From NCBI RefSeq assembly GCF_021646545.1, contig NZ_JAKIRP010000008.1:124001-188000 (forward strand): DNA of 64,000 nucleotides, written 5' to 3'. A model generated the notes under the pieces. The model saw only the letters and a program-made list of their open reading frames with translations, was not told the DNA's origin and made no database searches. How positions within the stretch are numbered: the stretch's first letter is position 1; each line of letters starts with the position of its first letter. This document shows, in pieces, positions 44,101 through 52,400 of the stretch. The translations under genes and the position numbers were made by a program. The DNA comes from Chitinophaga filiformis (GTDB taxonomy: Bacteria; Bacteroidota; Bacteroidia; Chitinophagales; Chitinophagaceae).

Positions 44101-45677
44101 TGGCTGGGGATACGGTTCAAATCAAGGCAAAAGCATTTTATAAGTCCCAGGGACCAACCGATAATAATGGCAAAGCTCCCGTAGAGGATATGATTGCTGG
44201 CTTGGTACAGGCGTTTGGTGGTTCTACAGGCGAAAATGGATCACATGCGTCCCAAGTGGCTTCCAACAATACACCCTTTAACGCGGATTTCTATAATAAT
44301 AATTATCAACGTTTAAAGGAGAAGAATAATGATAATGGACGATCAGACCGCCCCAAAGCCTATTTGAACTTTGTTTTATTCGATGATGATTTTAAATTAG
44401 TGGAGGATAATAGTGGGGTGAGGCAAGTGAAGGAGAGTCCGGATGAGCTGCAGGAGTTAGGGGTTGAGAAAATGGCGGTAGAAGAAAGCGGATTTTTGTA
44501 TGTTTATACGAGTAATGAGAGTCAGCAGGATGTGTTCTTTGATAACGTAGTATTGGCGGTAAATAGTGGGCCGTTGCTGGAGGAGACGCATTATTATCCG
44601 TATGGGTTGACGATGGCGGGGATATCTACAAATGCGTTGAAGGGTGCGAATTATCCTGAGAATAGATTGAAATACAATGGTAAGGAGTTGCAAAGTGGTG
44701 AATTCAAAGATGGCAGCGGTTTAGAGTGGTATAACTATGGAGCGAGGATGTATAATCCTCAACTTGGAATGTGGCATTCTCTGGACCCTGTGGCAGATGT
44801 AGGGGCTGGAATTAGCCCATATCATTACTGTTTTAATAATCCTGTGAAATTTATTGACCCGTTGGGTATGTGGCCAGATAATCCCGCGTATGTGGAAAAA
44901 GAGGAAGATGAGAAGACTTCTCAAGAGCTTGTGTATTGGAATAGAAGACATGACAATGGAAGCAGAATGGACCAGCGCTATGATAATGACCTCAACCGCC
45001 CTCAGGATTTGAAGGGTTGGGTAACACCAAAAGGAGGTAAGGCTCCGGTTTGGGATCCAAAGATAAATTCGAAGGCAGAGGCAGATGCCGCTGGTGTGGG
45101 CTGGGTTGGACAACAGGCTATCCATGCGGGTAGTGATGGAAATACATACTACTATGCGGCCGATGGTAACGTGTATAATGCAGTAGGGCTAAGCACTGTA
45201 GTTGTTACTAATCCAAAATCATCCGGAGAATACGGTCCCTGGGTGCCGAGTGCGATGGGTTTTCAAGTTGGTGGAGGCGTGAATATTGGTGGTATGAGTT
45301 ACTCGCTTACTGCAGGTCTATTTGCAGATAATCATGGTTTTGCGCCTTATTTGTCTTTTGGATATGGTGCAGGTGGTCCTCGTACGCGTGGGTCTTTTAA
45401 TGTGGGCTTGAATGCATCGGTTTTTGCTTCTGAGTATACTGGACAGCACAGAAATGGTCGACCAAATCCGTATGATTTTGGAGCTTATTCATTTACATCT
45501 TCAGCTAATGCCTTAGGGACAAGTTTGTTCTACTCTCAGAGTGGAGTCAAAAACACTGCGGGAGGTCTTGATTATTCAGATGGATATAACACTGTTGGCA
45601 TTGGGATTTCAACGCCCGGGGTTGGATTTGGTCAGGAAATTGGCTATACGTATATGTACTATTTTCAAATTCAATGA
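41121..45677 (+). CDS. Rhs repeat-associated core protein with DUF6443-type N-terminus and unknown C-terminal domain
   Basis: A 1518-residue secreted protein: signal peptide to about residue 28 (NISSAQ), DUF6443-type region (about 50-200; VREVKQTTQYFDGLGRPVQTV, VVYDAFGRELYKYLPYV), a long row of YD/Rhs repeats (about 270-1000, for example YDVRDRLVFTQDS, YDELGQLRLKRLG, YQYDATGNKLSKTV, FEKDHLGNVRTVL), and the core end YNYGARMYNPQLGMWHSLDP ... NPVKFIDPLGMW near residue 1247. In polymorphic toxins the cage ends here and a variable toxin domain follows. The 265-residue tail starts with Asp/Lys-rich sequence and GWVTPKGGKAPVWDPKIN and then becomes Gly-, Ser-, Tyr- and Phe-rich beta sequence. I do not recognise the tail; no nuclease or deaminase motif is visible. 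Confidence 0.88.
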   Translation: MKFMRHLIVAVAFCVGMTYPNISSAQNKPGGTRSTATAVAVPSAYTNTSVNYVRSWEPDMPLTDTNAVVSATRKVREVKQTTQYFDGLGRPVQTVSKGTSSGGKDLVAPVVYDAFGRELYKYLPYVQQSGNFSDGKFKTDPFNSQKAFYQNGVLNPGVVGENIYYGQQQFEPSPLNRPLKAYSAGNSWASRPVEMRYLVNSVADSVRLWNIGNGIPTSTGNYAAGQLQKNVTVDEQGSQVVEFKDKEGQVVLKKVQIAAAPGTGHIGWLCTYYVYDDLGNLRFVIPPLAVDAIKGSWTISTAIADELCFQYQYDGRRRMVVKKVPGAGRVFMVYDVRDRLVFTQDSIQRTKSTMEWLVTFYDELNRPTMTAIYQGTATRDTLQARLNRAVASQSISYVAPAKADLALYSHDGSPLYTATNSITMLEGFDSGTGGETEAIVDPATAGDTTVITATNPLPGIPASALTPLTYTFYDNYNYSGKLAFIGTDTGKLLAADTLYPEKLPVSNMTGGLVTGGKVRVLGTNKWLTTTTYYNDKGRVVQVISENNLGGKDVLSTLYNFKGAVLATYLRHQNPRSVTPQSTLLTTMTYDHGGRLLTVRKRLNDDVSQEKLIAANSYDELGQLRLKRLGMTTSGSVIDSLNYTYNIRGWLQGINKNFVNSGSATSNWFGQELSYDYGFDSSQYNGNISGVKWKTRADSAWAYGYNYDKANRLTGAYFTQKNGGSWAQDKKDFTVSNLTYDANGNIKSMWQKGMIGTKIDTIDRLSYTYLTNSNKLAAVADPNPAKTASAKLGDFIDGTNAGNDYFYDGNGNMVADSNKHISAIVYNHLNLPSVITIAGKGTITYQYDATGNKLSKTVLDNTGNPSKTTVTDYGGPFVYKQDSLELISHEEGRIRPVYKTGVPVTYAYDYFEKDHLGNVRTVLTDQTDFTMYAATMETEVAAQEVALFSNVEETRTEKPSGYPEDQTTDKNKFVAKLNAKAGGKKIGPSLVLRVMAGDTVQIKAKAFYKSQGPTDNNGKAPVEDMIAGLVQAFGGSTGENGSHASQVASNNTPFNADFYNNNYQRLKEKNNDNGRSDRPKAYLNFVLFDDDFKLVEDNSGVRQVKESPDELQELGVEKMAVEESGFLYVYTSNESQQDVFFDNVVLAVNSGPLLEETHYYPYGLTMAGISTNALKGANYPENRLKYNGKELQSGEFKDGSGLEWYNYGARMYNPQLGMWHSLDPVADVGAGISPYHYCFNNPVKFIDPLGMWPDNPAYVEKEEDEKTSQELVYWNRRHDNGSRMDQRYDNDLNRPQDLKGWVTPKGGKAPVWDPKINSKAEADAAGVGWVGQQAIHAGSDGNTYYYAADGNVYNAVGLSTVVVTNPKSSGEYGPWVPSAMGFQVGGGVNIGGMSYSLTAGLFADNHGFAPYLSFGYGAGGPRTRGSFNVGLNASVFASEYTGQHRNGRPNPYDFGAYSFTSSANALGTSLFYSQSGVKNTAGGLDYSDGYNTVGIGISTPGVGFGQEIGYTYMYYFQIQ

Positions 45678-45678
45678 T

Positions 45679-46008
45679 ATGAGTAGATTTATTTTGATTT
45701 TTGCAATATTTGCGATAACCGCTGGCTGTAACGATTGTCGATATTATGCTAAAGAGTTTAAGAAAAGGCAATTTATAATTATTGTGCAAAAAAAATATAT
45801 CCACGATTACAAGCAGACGGCCTTTGAAGGGCTTGACCTCGATGGAAAGAAGGCTCTTCTCGATGAGGTGGGATTTTGGAACTTATATGATATGGTGGAA
45901 GTTGGAGATACATTAAGGAAAGAATTAGGGACAGCAGATATCAAGGTATTTAGAAAAGACACCAGTTTGGTTTGTCATTGGGAATGTAGTAGCGGCCCCG
46001 TGGAGTAG
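45679..46008 (+). CDS. Small lipoprotein, candidate immunity protein
   Basis: A 109-residue protein with a lipoprotein signal peptide: hydrophobic FILIFAIFAIT and lipobox TAGC with Cys at residue 17. The mature part holds three more Cys (one near residue 20 and two near the end, VCHWECSS) and no known domain. The frame is open further upstream inside the Rhs gene, but ATG 45679 is chosen because the lipoprotein signal starts there. The start is two bases after the Rhs stop (TGATATG), the position usual for an immunity gene. Membrane or periplasmic placement would fit protection against a secreted toxin; this is inferred from position only. Confidence 0.65.
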   Translation: MSRFILIFAIFAITAGCNDCRYYAKEFKKRQFIIIVQKKYIHDYKQTAFEGLDLDGKKALLDEVGFWNLYDMVEVGDTLRKELGTADIKVFRKDTSLVCHWECSSGPVE

Positions 46009-46061
46009 TAAATTAGGCCAGATGTCGGAGGCGCTCCATTGAACGTGCTAAATTAACAATA

Positions 46062-46102
46062 GGGCTCTGGGCGCTGTCGCAAGGTGATTGCACTCAGAGC
46101 CC
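46062..46102 (+). terminator. Hairpin after the small lipoprotein gene
   Basis: A perfect 8-base stem GGGCTCTG / CAGAGCCC around a 25-base loop that can itself fold. There is no strong T-tract, so termination may be inefficient or factor-dependent. Confidence 0.45.
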
Positions 46103-46180
46103 CTGTCGTGCATTATTTGAAATAAAAAGCGGGAAGGCAACCGCATTTTCCAACGTTGCCAGGTTTTACATCCGTTTACA

Positions 46181-46801
46181 ATGATTGGAATATTTTTACT
46201 AACATGTTTGTTGGGCATAACGCCTGAAAATCGGCAGAATCAACATGGATATCAGCAGGATGTCCGTCGTATGTTGATAGACTGGAATAAGGCAACTTTG
46301 AAATCACTTACCAATCAATATCAGTCGGCCAGTGATGAAAAGAAAAGAGCAAGGTATGCCCAGCGTTTGGCTGAATTTCAAAGCAATAATGAATGTAAAT
46401 CCAGGCAGTTAATAGATACTGCATCTGTGAGATATAAGTTCCTGGCAATGTTTTTATCAAAGAAAAAGAATAGAGAGGTCTTTATTGTTGAGGCAAACCG
46501 TATGGGAGCAACAGCCATTATTCGAAATTATGTGGTTTGGGGACTGGATAATGGAGGGGTCAAAGTGGACTATTATTTCTTCTCAAATGAAAATGAATGG
46601 CTTAAAGAAGATTTTACAATGACTATTCCGAAAGCTGATATTTCGCTTCCTTTAAGCAGCTATCTGGTAAAATCTTCTGAGGGAGTTAATTATGATGATG
46701 TCATCATCAGTCATTTTGCTGCGAGTGATACCGGTAAAGTAACATCAGAATTTTTCTCTTTGGGAACTCTAAGCCGTAAGTGTGCGGTAAAAGGTATGTA
46801 A
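46181..46801 (+). CDS. Hypothetical secreted or anchored protein
   Basis: A 206-residue protein of no family I recognise. A short hydrophobic N-terminus (IGIFLLTCLLGI) suggests a signal peptide or anchor. A charged helical part follows (DEKKRARYAQRLAEFQ, about residues 45-70), then a mixed alpha/beta part with FIVEANRMGATAIIRNYVVWG and YYFFSNENEW. The composition is AT-rich and Lys/Asn-rich like the other small genes downstream of the Rhs gene. A candidate for the accessory or immunity array; nothing in the sequence proves that. Confidence 0.6.
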   Translation: MIGIFLLTCLLGITPENRQNQHGYQQDVRRMLIDWNKATLKSLTNQYQSASDEKKRARYAQRLAEFQSNNECKSRQLIDTASVRYKFLAMFLSKKKNREVFIVEANRMGATAIIRNYVVWGLDNGGVKVDYYFFSNENEWLKEDFTMTIPKADISLPLSSYLVKSSEGVNYDDVIISHFAASDTGKVTSEFFSLGTLSRKCAVKGM

Positions 46802-46916
46802 GAAGGAATTCTTGTTCCCATCCAAAAAGACGTGATCACCGGATGTCGCCCTGGTTGAGCCAATCTGCTAATCAGCATTTGAACCGTGGTTTGTTATAAC
46901 TCCGGACTCTTTGTAA

Positions 46917-47006
46917 GAGCAATCATTCGAATCACATGAAGCGTTCAAGGAAGCGCTAACTAGAGCAAATATCAATAGGGGCAACTTTAAGAATCCTGAT
47001 TTTTAA
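46917..47006 (+). pseudogene. Possible remnant of a toxin C-terminal end
   Basis: Twenty-nine codons open between two stops read as a plausible protein end: SFESHEAFKEALTRAN then INRGNFKNPDF and TAA. The shape resembles the region seen near the start of several Rhs-linked HNH-type nuclease toxins, where a helix HxxFxEAxxxAxI is followed by a short basic-Asn stretch. There is no start codon and no upstream continuation. It may be a displaced cassette fragment left by recombination, which is typical of polymorphic toxin loci. Very tentative. Confidence 0.25.
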
Positions 47007-47040
47007 AGGAATGTAAGGCGTTGAATCAAATTCAATTAAA

Positions 47041-47409
47041 ATGGTAGATTACTTAACGTATTATCTATACAAGACTTATACAAAGTCTTTCGACCCATTT
47101 GGTCGTTCTGTAAGAGTGCTTACGGCGGTCGCCCTTATACTGGTAATTCCGACAGTAATGGTCTGCTGTGTTAGACTGTTGAAGGGGCTCTATTATATTG
47201 CACTGATTCCTTTTATGGTACTTTTTGTTATTAACATTCCGAAGCTGATTAAACCACATTTTATAAAAAGGGTGACTAAGATTCAAGGGCAATTCTCGAA
47301 TTGTACCAAAACTCAGGATTTAATTGGGCAGGTTGTTGTCAATATTTTGATGCTACTACTGATTGTTATTGGAAGTTGTAGTTTGATGCTGGGGCGGTTT
47401 ATAGTTTAG
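47041..47409 (+). CDS. Small hypothetical membrane protein
   Basis: A 122-residue protein with three hydrophobic stretches: about residues 26-45 (LTAVALILVIPTVMVCCV), 50-68 (LYYIALIPFMVLFVIN) and 97-120 (VVVNILMLLLIVIGSC). No known domain. Its place 41 bases before a DUF1493-like gene and in the region behind the Rhs gene makes an immunity or toxin-insertion-blocking role possible, but nothing else supports it. Confidence 0.6.
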   Translation: MVDYLTYYLYKTYTKSFDPFGRSVRVLTAVALILVIPTVMVCCVRLLKGLYYIALIPFMVLFVINIPKLIKPHFIKRVTKIQGQFSNCTKTQDLIGQVVVNILMLLLIVIGSCSLMLGRFIV

Positions 47410-47496
47410 ATTTGAGTAAGATCGTATAGGCACAAACAACTGTTTGTTAGTATGCAAGTAAAAGCCCCAATTTTTCAGGTGTTTATCTGGTTTAAT

Positions 47497-47805
47497 ATGA
47501 AAGAAGAAATATTTATTGATTTACTAGCCTTTGTATACAAGCAATCAAGGGCTTTTGATATTCCGATTACCATGGAAACTTCCATAGAAGGTGATCTTGG
47601 TATAACAGGAGATGACGGCGAAGATTTTATAATTCAATTTAGCAATAGGTACAGTATTGATATTAGCAACTTCTATTTTACGAAATATTTCCATCCAGAA
47701 CCATCTATATCATCTATGCCCAGCGAAATTAAGATATTAACAGTAGGTCAACTTATGAAAGCGATAGAGGCGCAGCGATTAGATGATAACGTAATTAATG
47801 GATAA
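47497..47805 (+). CDS. DUF1493-like (acyl-carrier-fold) protein
   Basis: A 102-residue acidic protein similar to DUF1493: a first helix EIFIDLLAFVYKQ, then ITMETSIEGDLGITGDDGEDFI, NRYSIDISNFYFTKYFHPE and a closing LTVGQLMKAIEAQRLDD. The fold is that of acyl carrier proteins, but where an ACP has the phosphopantetheine-accepting Asp-Ser-Leu this protein has GDDGED without Ser. It therefore should not carry an acyl group. The frame is open to ATG 47452; ATG 47497 is chosen because the conserved first helix begins there and the 15 extra residues have no match to the family pattern. Confidence 0.7.
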   Translation: MKEEIFIDLLAFVYKQSRAFDIPITMETSIEGDLGITGDDGEDFIIQFSNRYSIDISNFYFTKYFHPEPSISSMPSEIKILTVGQLMKAIEAQRLDDNVING

Positions 47806-47900
47806 TTTGATCCGGTCACTTAAGTTGCAGGGGCTGTCAGATACAGCCTGGCTACAAGTACCACAATTTTCCCTAATATTGAGTCCCAATTCCCTTACCT

Positions 47901-48659
47901 ATGCCTAAAAAAAGAACACTTAAAATCTCTATCATTTCTTCATTACTAGCCATTTGCATCGCTGCCGCATCCTGGTGGCTATACCTCACTTACACCTACG
48001 TCGAGTTTGCGCCGCTTGCCTTTGACAAACAAAAAGGGTATGTACCTTCGCAGACCGCAAACGGATTCTATAAAAATCTCGGCATTGTACTGAAATCTCA
48101 ACATATTGACCACAAGCTGAATATTTTAGACCATCCATTAATCCCGCTCAGGATAGCAAACGATAAAGCGCTGATGTGTGATCTGACGGCAAAAGCACAG
48201 GATGTTGTTTGGATGTATAAGCACATGGACGAAAAGCTTCCTTCATTTCTCTGTGAGGGGAAAAATTATCAGGGATTTGTATTCCACAAGGAAGCAGCCT
48301 ATGGCCATACAGTAGACTATGGAGACATTGTCGATATTGAGCTTGGTTGTAAAGATATAGAACTGGCAGAACGGATCATGCAGGTACACGTTGAGCAGGT
48401 CATGAAACTTCGCAAAGTCTATTCGGATGTTGACCTGTCCTTGTATTACCGCCAGTATTTCGGATACCAGCGAGATAATGGAGACAGAATTGTTTACGTT
48501 GACCTCGTGCGCAAAGATATACCAACGGTATCAGGACTGTTGAATGGTATAATTCGCATTGAGCAGGGACACAAAGCCAATCTGATTTCAAAAGTAAATT
48601 TGACCCAAAGAAATGTGGAGACATTTGAAGCGACGTTGATAGATTACGATGAACGGTAG
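47901..48659 (+). CDS. Hypothetical membrane-anchored protein
   Basis: A 252-residue protein with one N-terminal transmembrane helix (about residues 8-30, ISIISSLLAICIAAASWWLYL) and an extracytoplasmic remainder. The body is mixed alpha/beta with no domain I recognise; visible parts are FAPLAFDKQKGYVPSQTANG, ELAERIMQVHVEQVMKLRKV and LLNGIIRIEQGHKANLISK. It begins with MPKKR (positive-inside rule). It is one of several unrelated single genes between the Rhs and WGR genes. Confidence 0.65.
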   Translation: MPKKRTLKISIISSLLAICIAAASWWLYLTYTYVEFAPLAFDKQKGYVPSQTANGFYKNLGIVLKSQHIDHKLNILDHPLIPLRIANDKALMCDLTAKAQDVVWMYKHMDEKLPSFLCEGKNYQGFVFHKEAAYGHTVDYGDIVDIELGCKDIELAERIMQVHVEQVMKLRKVYSDVDLSLYYRQYFGYQRDNGDRIVYVDLVRKDIPTVSGLLNGIIRIEQGHKANLISKVNLTQRNVETFEATLIDYDER

Positions 48660-48720
48660 AAAATACCTTGTAAATATAAAAATATCCTAATATATTACGC
48701 GATAATTAAATACAATCCAT

Positions 48721-49254
48721 ATGTCTGAGCCTCGCTCTTTGTACCTAAAAATCAAAACAAAAAGGGAAAACCTCCAGCGATTCTTCAACGAAAAACCAGT
48801 GGCCCCGGAAGTTGATCAGGATTGGACCTCCTGGTGGGACAGCCGTAAAATGCACTCCAGGTCCCCGCTGACAAAAGTCCCCATCTATGCCTGGGCAAAA
48901 ACGAATCGTGGCCTGATTGACTCCTATCTGTCAGATCCAGAAACCGGAACGCGTGAACGGGAAACGGATAAGGGAGAATGGGAATTGGCTGTTGCATTTT
49001 TGAGTCATAACTATACCGAAATCCTGCCGATGCTGGCCTGGGTTAAAAGTATATCAGCTTACCTGGAAGCAGGCGACGAAGGTGTTGCCATTATCTATGA
49101 CTATTTTTGGGGAAGTGGAAGCGTGATGTCGCATGTAGTGTTCGCCGGACAAGATGCGTCGTTCAGGCTAACGAATAAAAGCTCCGAAGTTGACAAGCAT
49201 ATAATAGCGGAAGCTGGTAACATGTTAAAGACTGTAATGGGCGCTCTCGGTTAA
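48721..49254 (+). CDS. Hypothetical cytoplasmic protein
   Basis: A 177-residue soluble protein without a signal peptide. Trp-rich patches (DQDWTSWWDSRKMHSRS, YAWAKTNRG) and WELAVAFLSHNYTEILPMLAWVKSISAYL are the most regular parts; a Gly-Ser turn DYFWGSGSVMSHVVFAG is followed by a C-terminal helix. The general look, an acidic soluble protein with buried Trp, is common among immunity proteins, but I recognise no specific family. Confidence 0.65.
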   Translation: MSEPRSLYLKIKTKRENLQRFFNEKPVAPEVDQDWTSWWDSRKMHSRSPLTKVPIYAWAKTNRGLIDSYLSDPETGTRERETDKGEWELAVAFLSHNYTEILPMLAWVKSISAYLEAGDEGVAIIYDYFWGSGSVMSHVVFAGQDASFRLTNKSSEVDKHIIAEAGNMLKTVMGALG

Positions 49255-49421
49255 TGAATAGCCAACTTAAGAAAAATGTGAATGAACGGAATGTAGTAAA
49301 CAGACACAATGATTACTATCTTCGCCAACCAATAAACCCCCTTTGCCAAAATACCGTGCTGACTACACGTAGCTCAACCGCAATTATTGGTAAGGCAAAA
49401 CAGGAACAATAAAGATCTTAC

Positions 49422-52400
49422 ATGAGAACGAAGTTTATCTACCAGGACGGAAAATCCAATAAATTCTGGGACATTGAAATTACGGACAACCAGTATACCG
49501 TTTATTATGGTAAAGCTGGCACCCAGGGACAGACCCAAACAAAGGAGTTCCCATCAGCAGAAGAATGCAGAAAGGCTGCTGATAAGCTGATTGCGGAAAA
49601 GGTAAAGAAAGGGTATACCCAGGTTGCTGAAGATACCAGTACTCAGGCAGTTACAGCTGCGGAAGTCAACTCCAATAAAGCTAGCACTGAGACAATCGCT
49701 GAAACAAACAGTGCAGCACCACCTAAACATCTGTTCGACGACTTGATGGCTCTTGGTCAGTACCTCGCCGATGGAAAATATCCCGGAGAACTGGAAACCG
49801 TTCCTGTAACGGATGAGAATATAGAAGAAATGGAAGCAGCGGCTGGTTTTCAGATGCCGGAAGCATTCGTTGATTTCTGGCTGGAAAAGGGTTCGCTCTT
49901 TTTTAGTAAAGACGATTTTATTTGCGCAGTATATTGTTATAATGCTGAAGGCGTTAACGGTAATAACCTGCACGGTTTCCTGACGTTCTATCAGAACTTT
50001 TACAGATGTAAATTCAAGCTGCTGGATCAAGAGGCAGGCTTCTTGTCGAAAGGGTGCTGGGTATTGGGAATGGTCATCAGCGGGGATGAAATGAGGATAT
50101 TTGTGAGTGATCCTTTAGGCATGATACATAGTGTTCACTTCCCGCAGGGGCTAAAGAATACGAGTGATGAGGCTTTTCTACAGGCTTTATCACCTGTACT
50201 CGAAGCAAAGACTACACTGAAGTCAGTTATGGGCACGGCTGCCTTTGATACATTGACTACTAATACAGAAGAGAATGAGGCCGAAGAAAAAGAGGGTGAA
50301 GATGAAAATAAAGAAACACAGGCCTTCCTCGAAAAACATGGCATAAAAGCGGTTTCTTATAACGAAGTACTGGAGGTCCTGGGCGTAGAGCATTTGTCTG
50401 ATTATTGGGATGATGAGGATAGCACCTACGCTGTCAATTATGAGAGTGAGCGGGAGTATTTTGAAGAATACAGCAGTGCTATTTATTATTGCGACGGCGA
50501 TCTGCATATAGCAGGCGACCTGGAAATTCCACACACACATATTGACCTTCTTGTGGTACGTGGCAATATGACCATACAAGGGAAGGTTAGTTCTTCCCGT
50601 GCTTACTATGTTACCGGTAATACTACTGTCGATTACCTGGAACTGGGATACTTTCAGAAAACAATAGGTACAGAAACCATCCGTTATGTTGCCTCCGCGT
50701 GGGCCGAGGATGATGAAGTTGTACATTCCATGCCTTTCCGGAGCATTAATGCACCGTATTTCTTCTCCTGGTTCTATGACCTGGGCTGTTTCGAAATCGC
50801 GCCCGGAACACTGATCACAGCCCTGTACAATTATGATGAGTTATCATCTTATAAGACGGACAATGCTTTTCTGGCCTGGCATGATTATGCCTATGCATTC
50901 CTGCCGGAGCTATGTTATACACTGGAGGAATCCCGTCACGATACGCTGAACATTAGTGTGCGGGCTGTCTATGAAGCATTAAAGAACAATCAGCCGGTTT
51001 TACAGAAAGGCGTTACGCCTGAAGGTATTAAACTGGTCCGTGAAGGATTGCGCCTGAAGAGGGAAGAGGACGTTACCGGCGCTTATCAATGTTTCAAAGA
51101 GGCATACACCAAAGCGCCTGGTTATTACCTGGCGTATTATCATGCAGGTAAATGCTTGTTTGAGCAGAAAGCCTACAAACAGGCCATGGAAACATTTGCC
51201 AAAGGCATTCCTTATACGCCGGAGAAGGTCAGATACGAGCTCGCCTGCATGGAAGAAGCGGCGATATCTGCCGTGCAGATCGGGGAATATGATAAAGCGA
51301 TAGAATTGGCGAATGCGGCCTTGAAAAAGAGCGGGTCAGCGTATTTTGCCCTGCGCGTGCTGGGAGAGGCGCTTATCTACAAACAACAACTCGAAGAAGC
51401 CAAAGACTACCTCGAAAGATCGGTTGAGGTGAGAAGTATTTTTACGAATAACTGGTTGCTGGGATTGGTGTATCATCTCCAGGGAGATGAAAAGAAAGCA
51501 GACAAATTTTACAAAGCGGCGGCAGAAAATAGTAGCAGGGCACGGCCGTATGCGCAGCATACCAACCTTCACTATGTATACGGAGATCCGGTAACGGTGA
51601 ACTGGGATGCGCAACGCCCGGCATCTACCGTGAAAGACCAGGCATACTGGGACCAGTTTTTTACTGACATGCTGGGTAACTATGGCCCGGATATGTATAA
51701 GAAGACCGGCAAATTCCCCGAGGAATGGCTTAGCGCTAAACTAGTAACAATCCCCGAACAATACCGTACCAGAGACATGCTACAGGCATTGCTTGACCAT
51801 AAGACAAAGGGCGAATACGATGTAAGGGGCCGGGTGATCGTGCTTTTCAAACGGGAATTATATACGCCCGACATTATCCTGCTGGCAGTAAACCGGGAAG
51901 AGCCCTGTTATTACAGTGAGATTCCCACTGAATTCCTGTCGGAAGAGATCTACCAGATCCATCCGCATGGCATAGACCTTGAATATGTGCCAAAGGAGCA
52001 ACTAACCTATGATCTGTGTTTCCGCGCGGTGACCGGTAGTCAATACAACTATAGCCATGTACCTGCTGCATTCAGGGATGAGCGGATGAATATTGCCCTC
52101 ATTGCCGGTGGTAATCTGCGGGATACACACTGTAAGGACATGCCTTCAAAATACTACACCAATGAATACATTAAACAGGCAATAGACCTGGGGATTGGTG
52201 TTATTAAAAACATTCCGCCGAAGTTGGTAGATACGGAGATATATCAATATGCCTCCGGAAAATATAGTCACGATCCCGAATGGCCTTTTATTGTTGAACT
52301 GTACGATAGGGATAGATGGCGCTTTGGATCTCAGTCTGATCTGGAAGGGATGGGAAAGAACGTAAAGAAATACGGTATGGACATCTTCGAACATGTGGAT

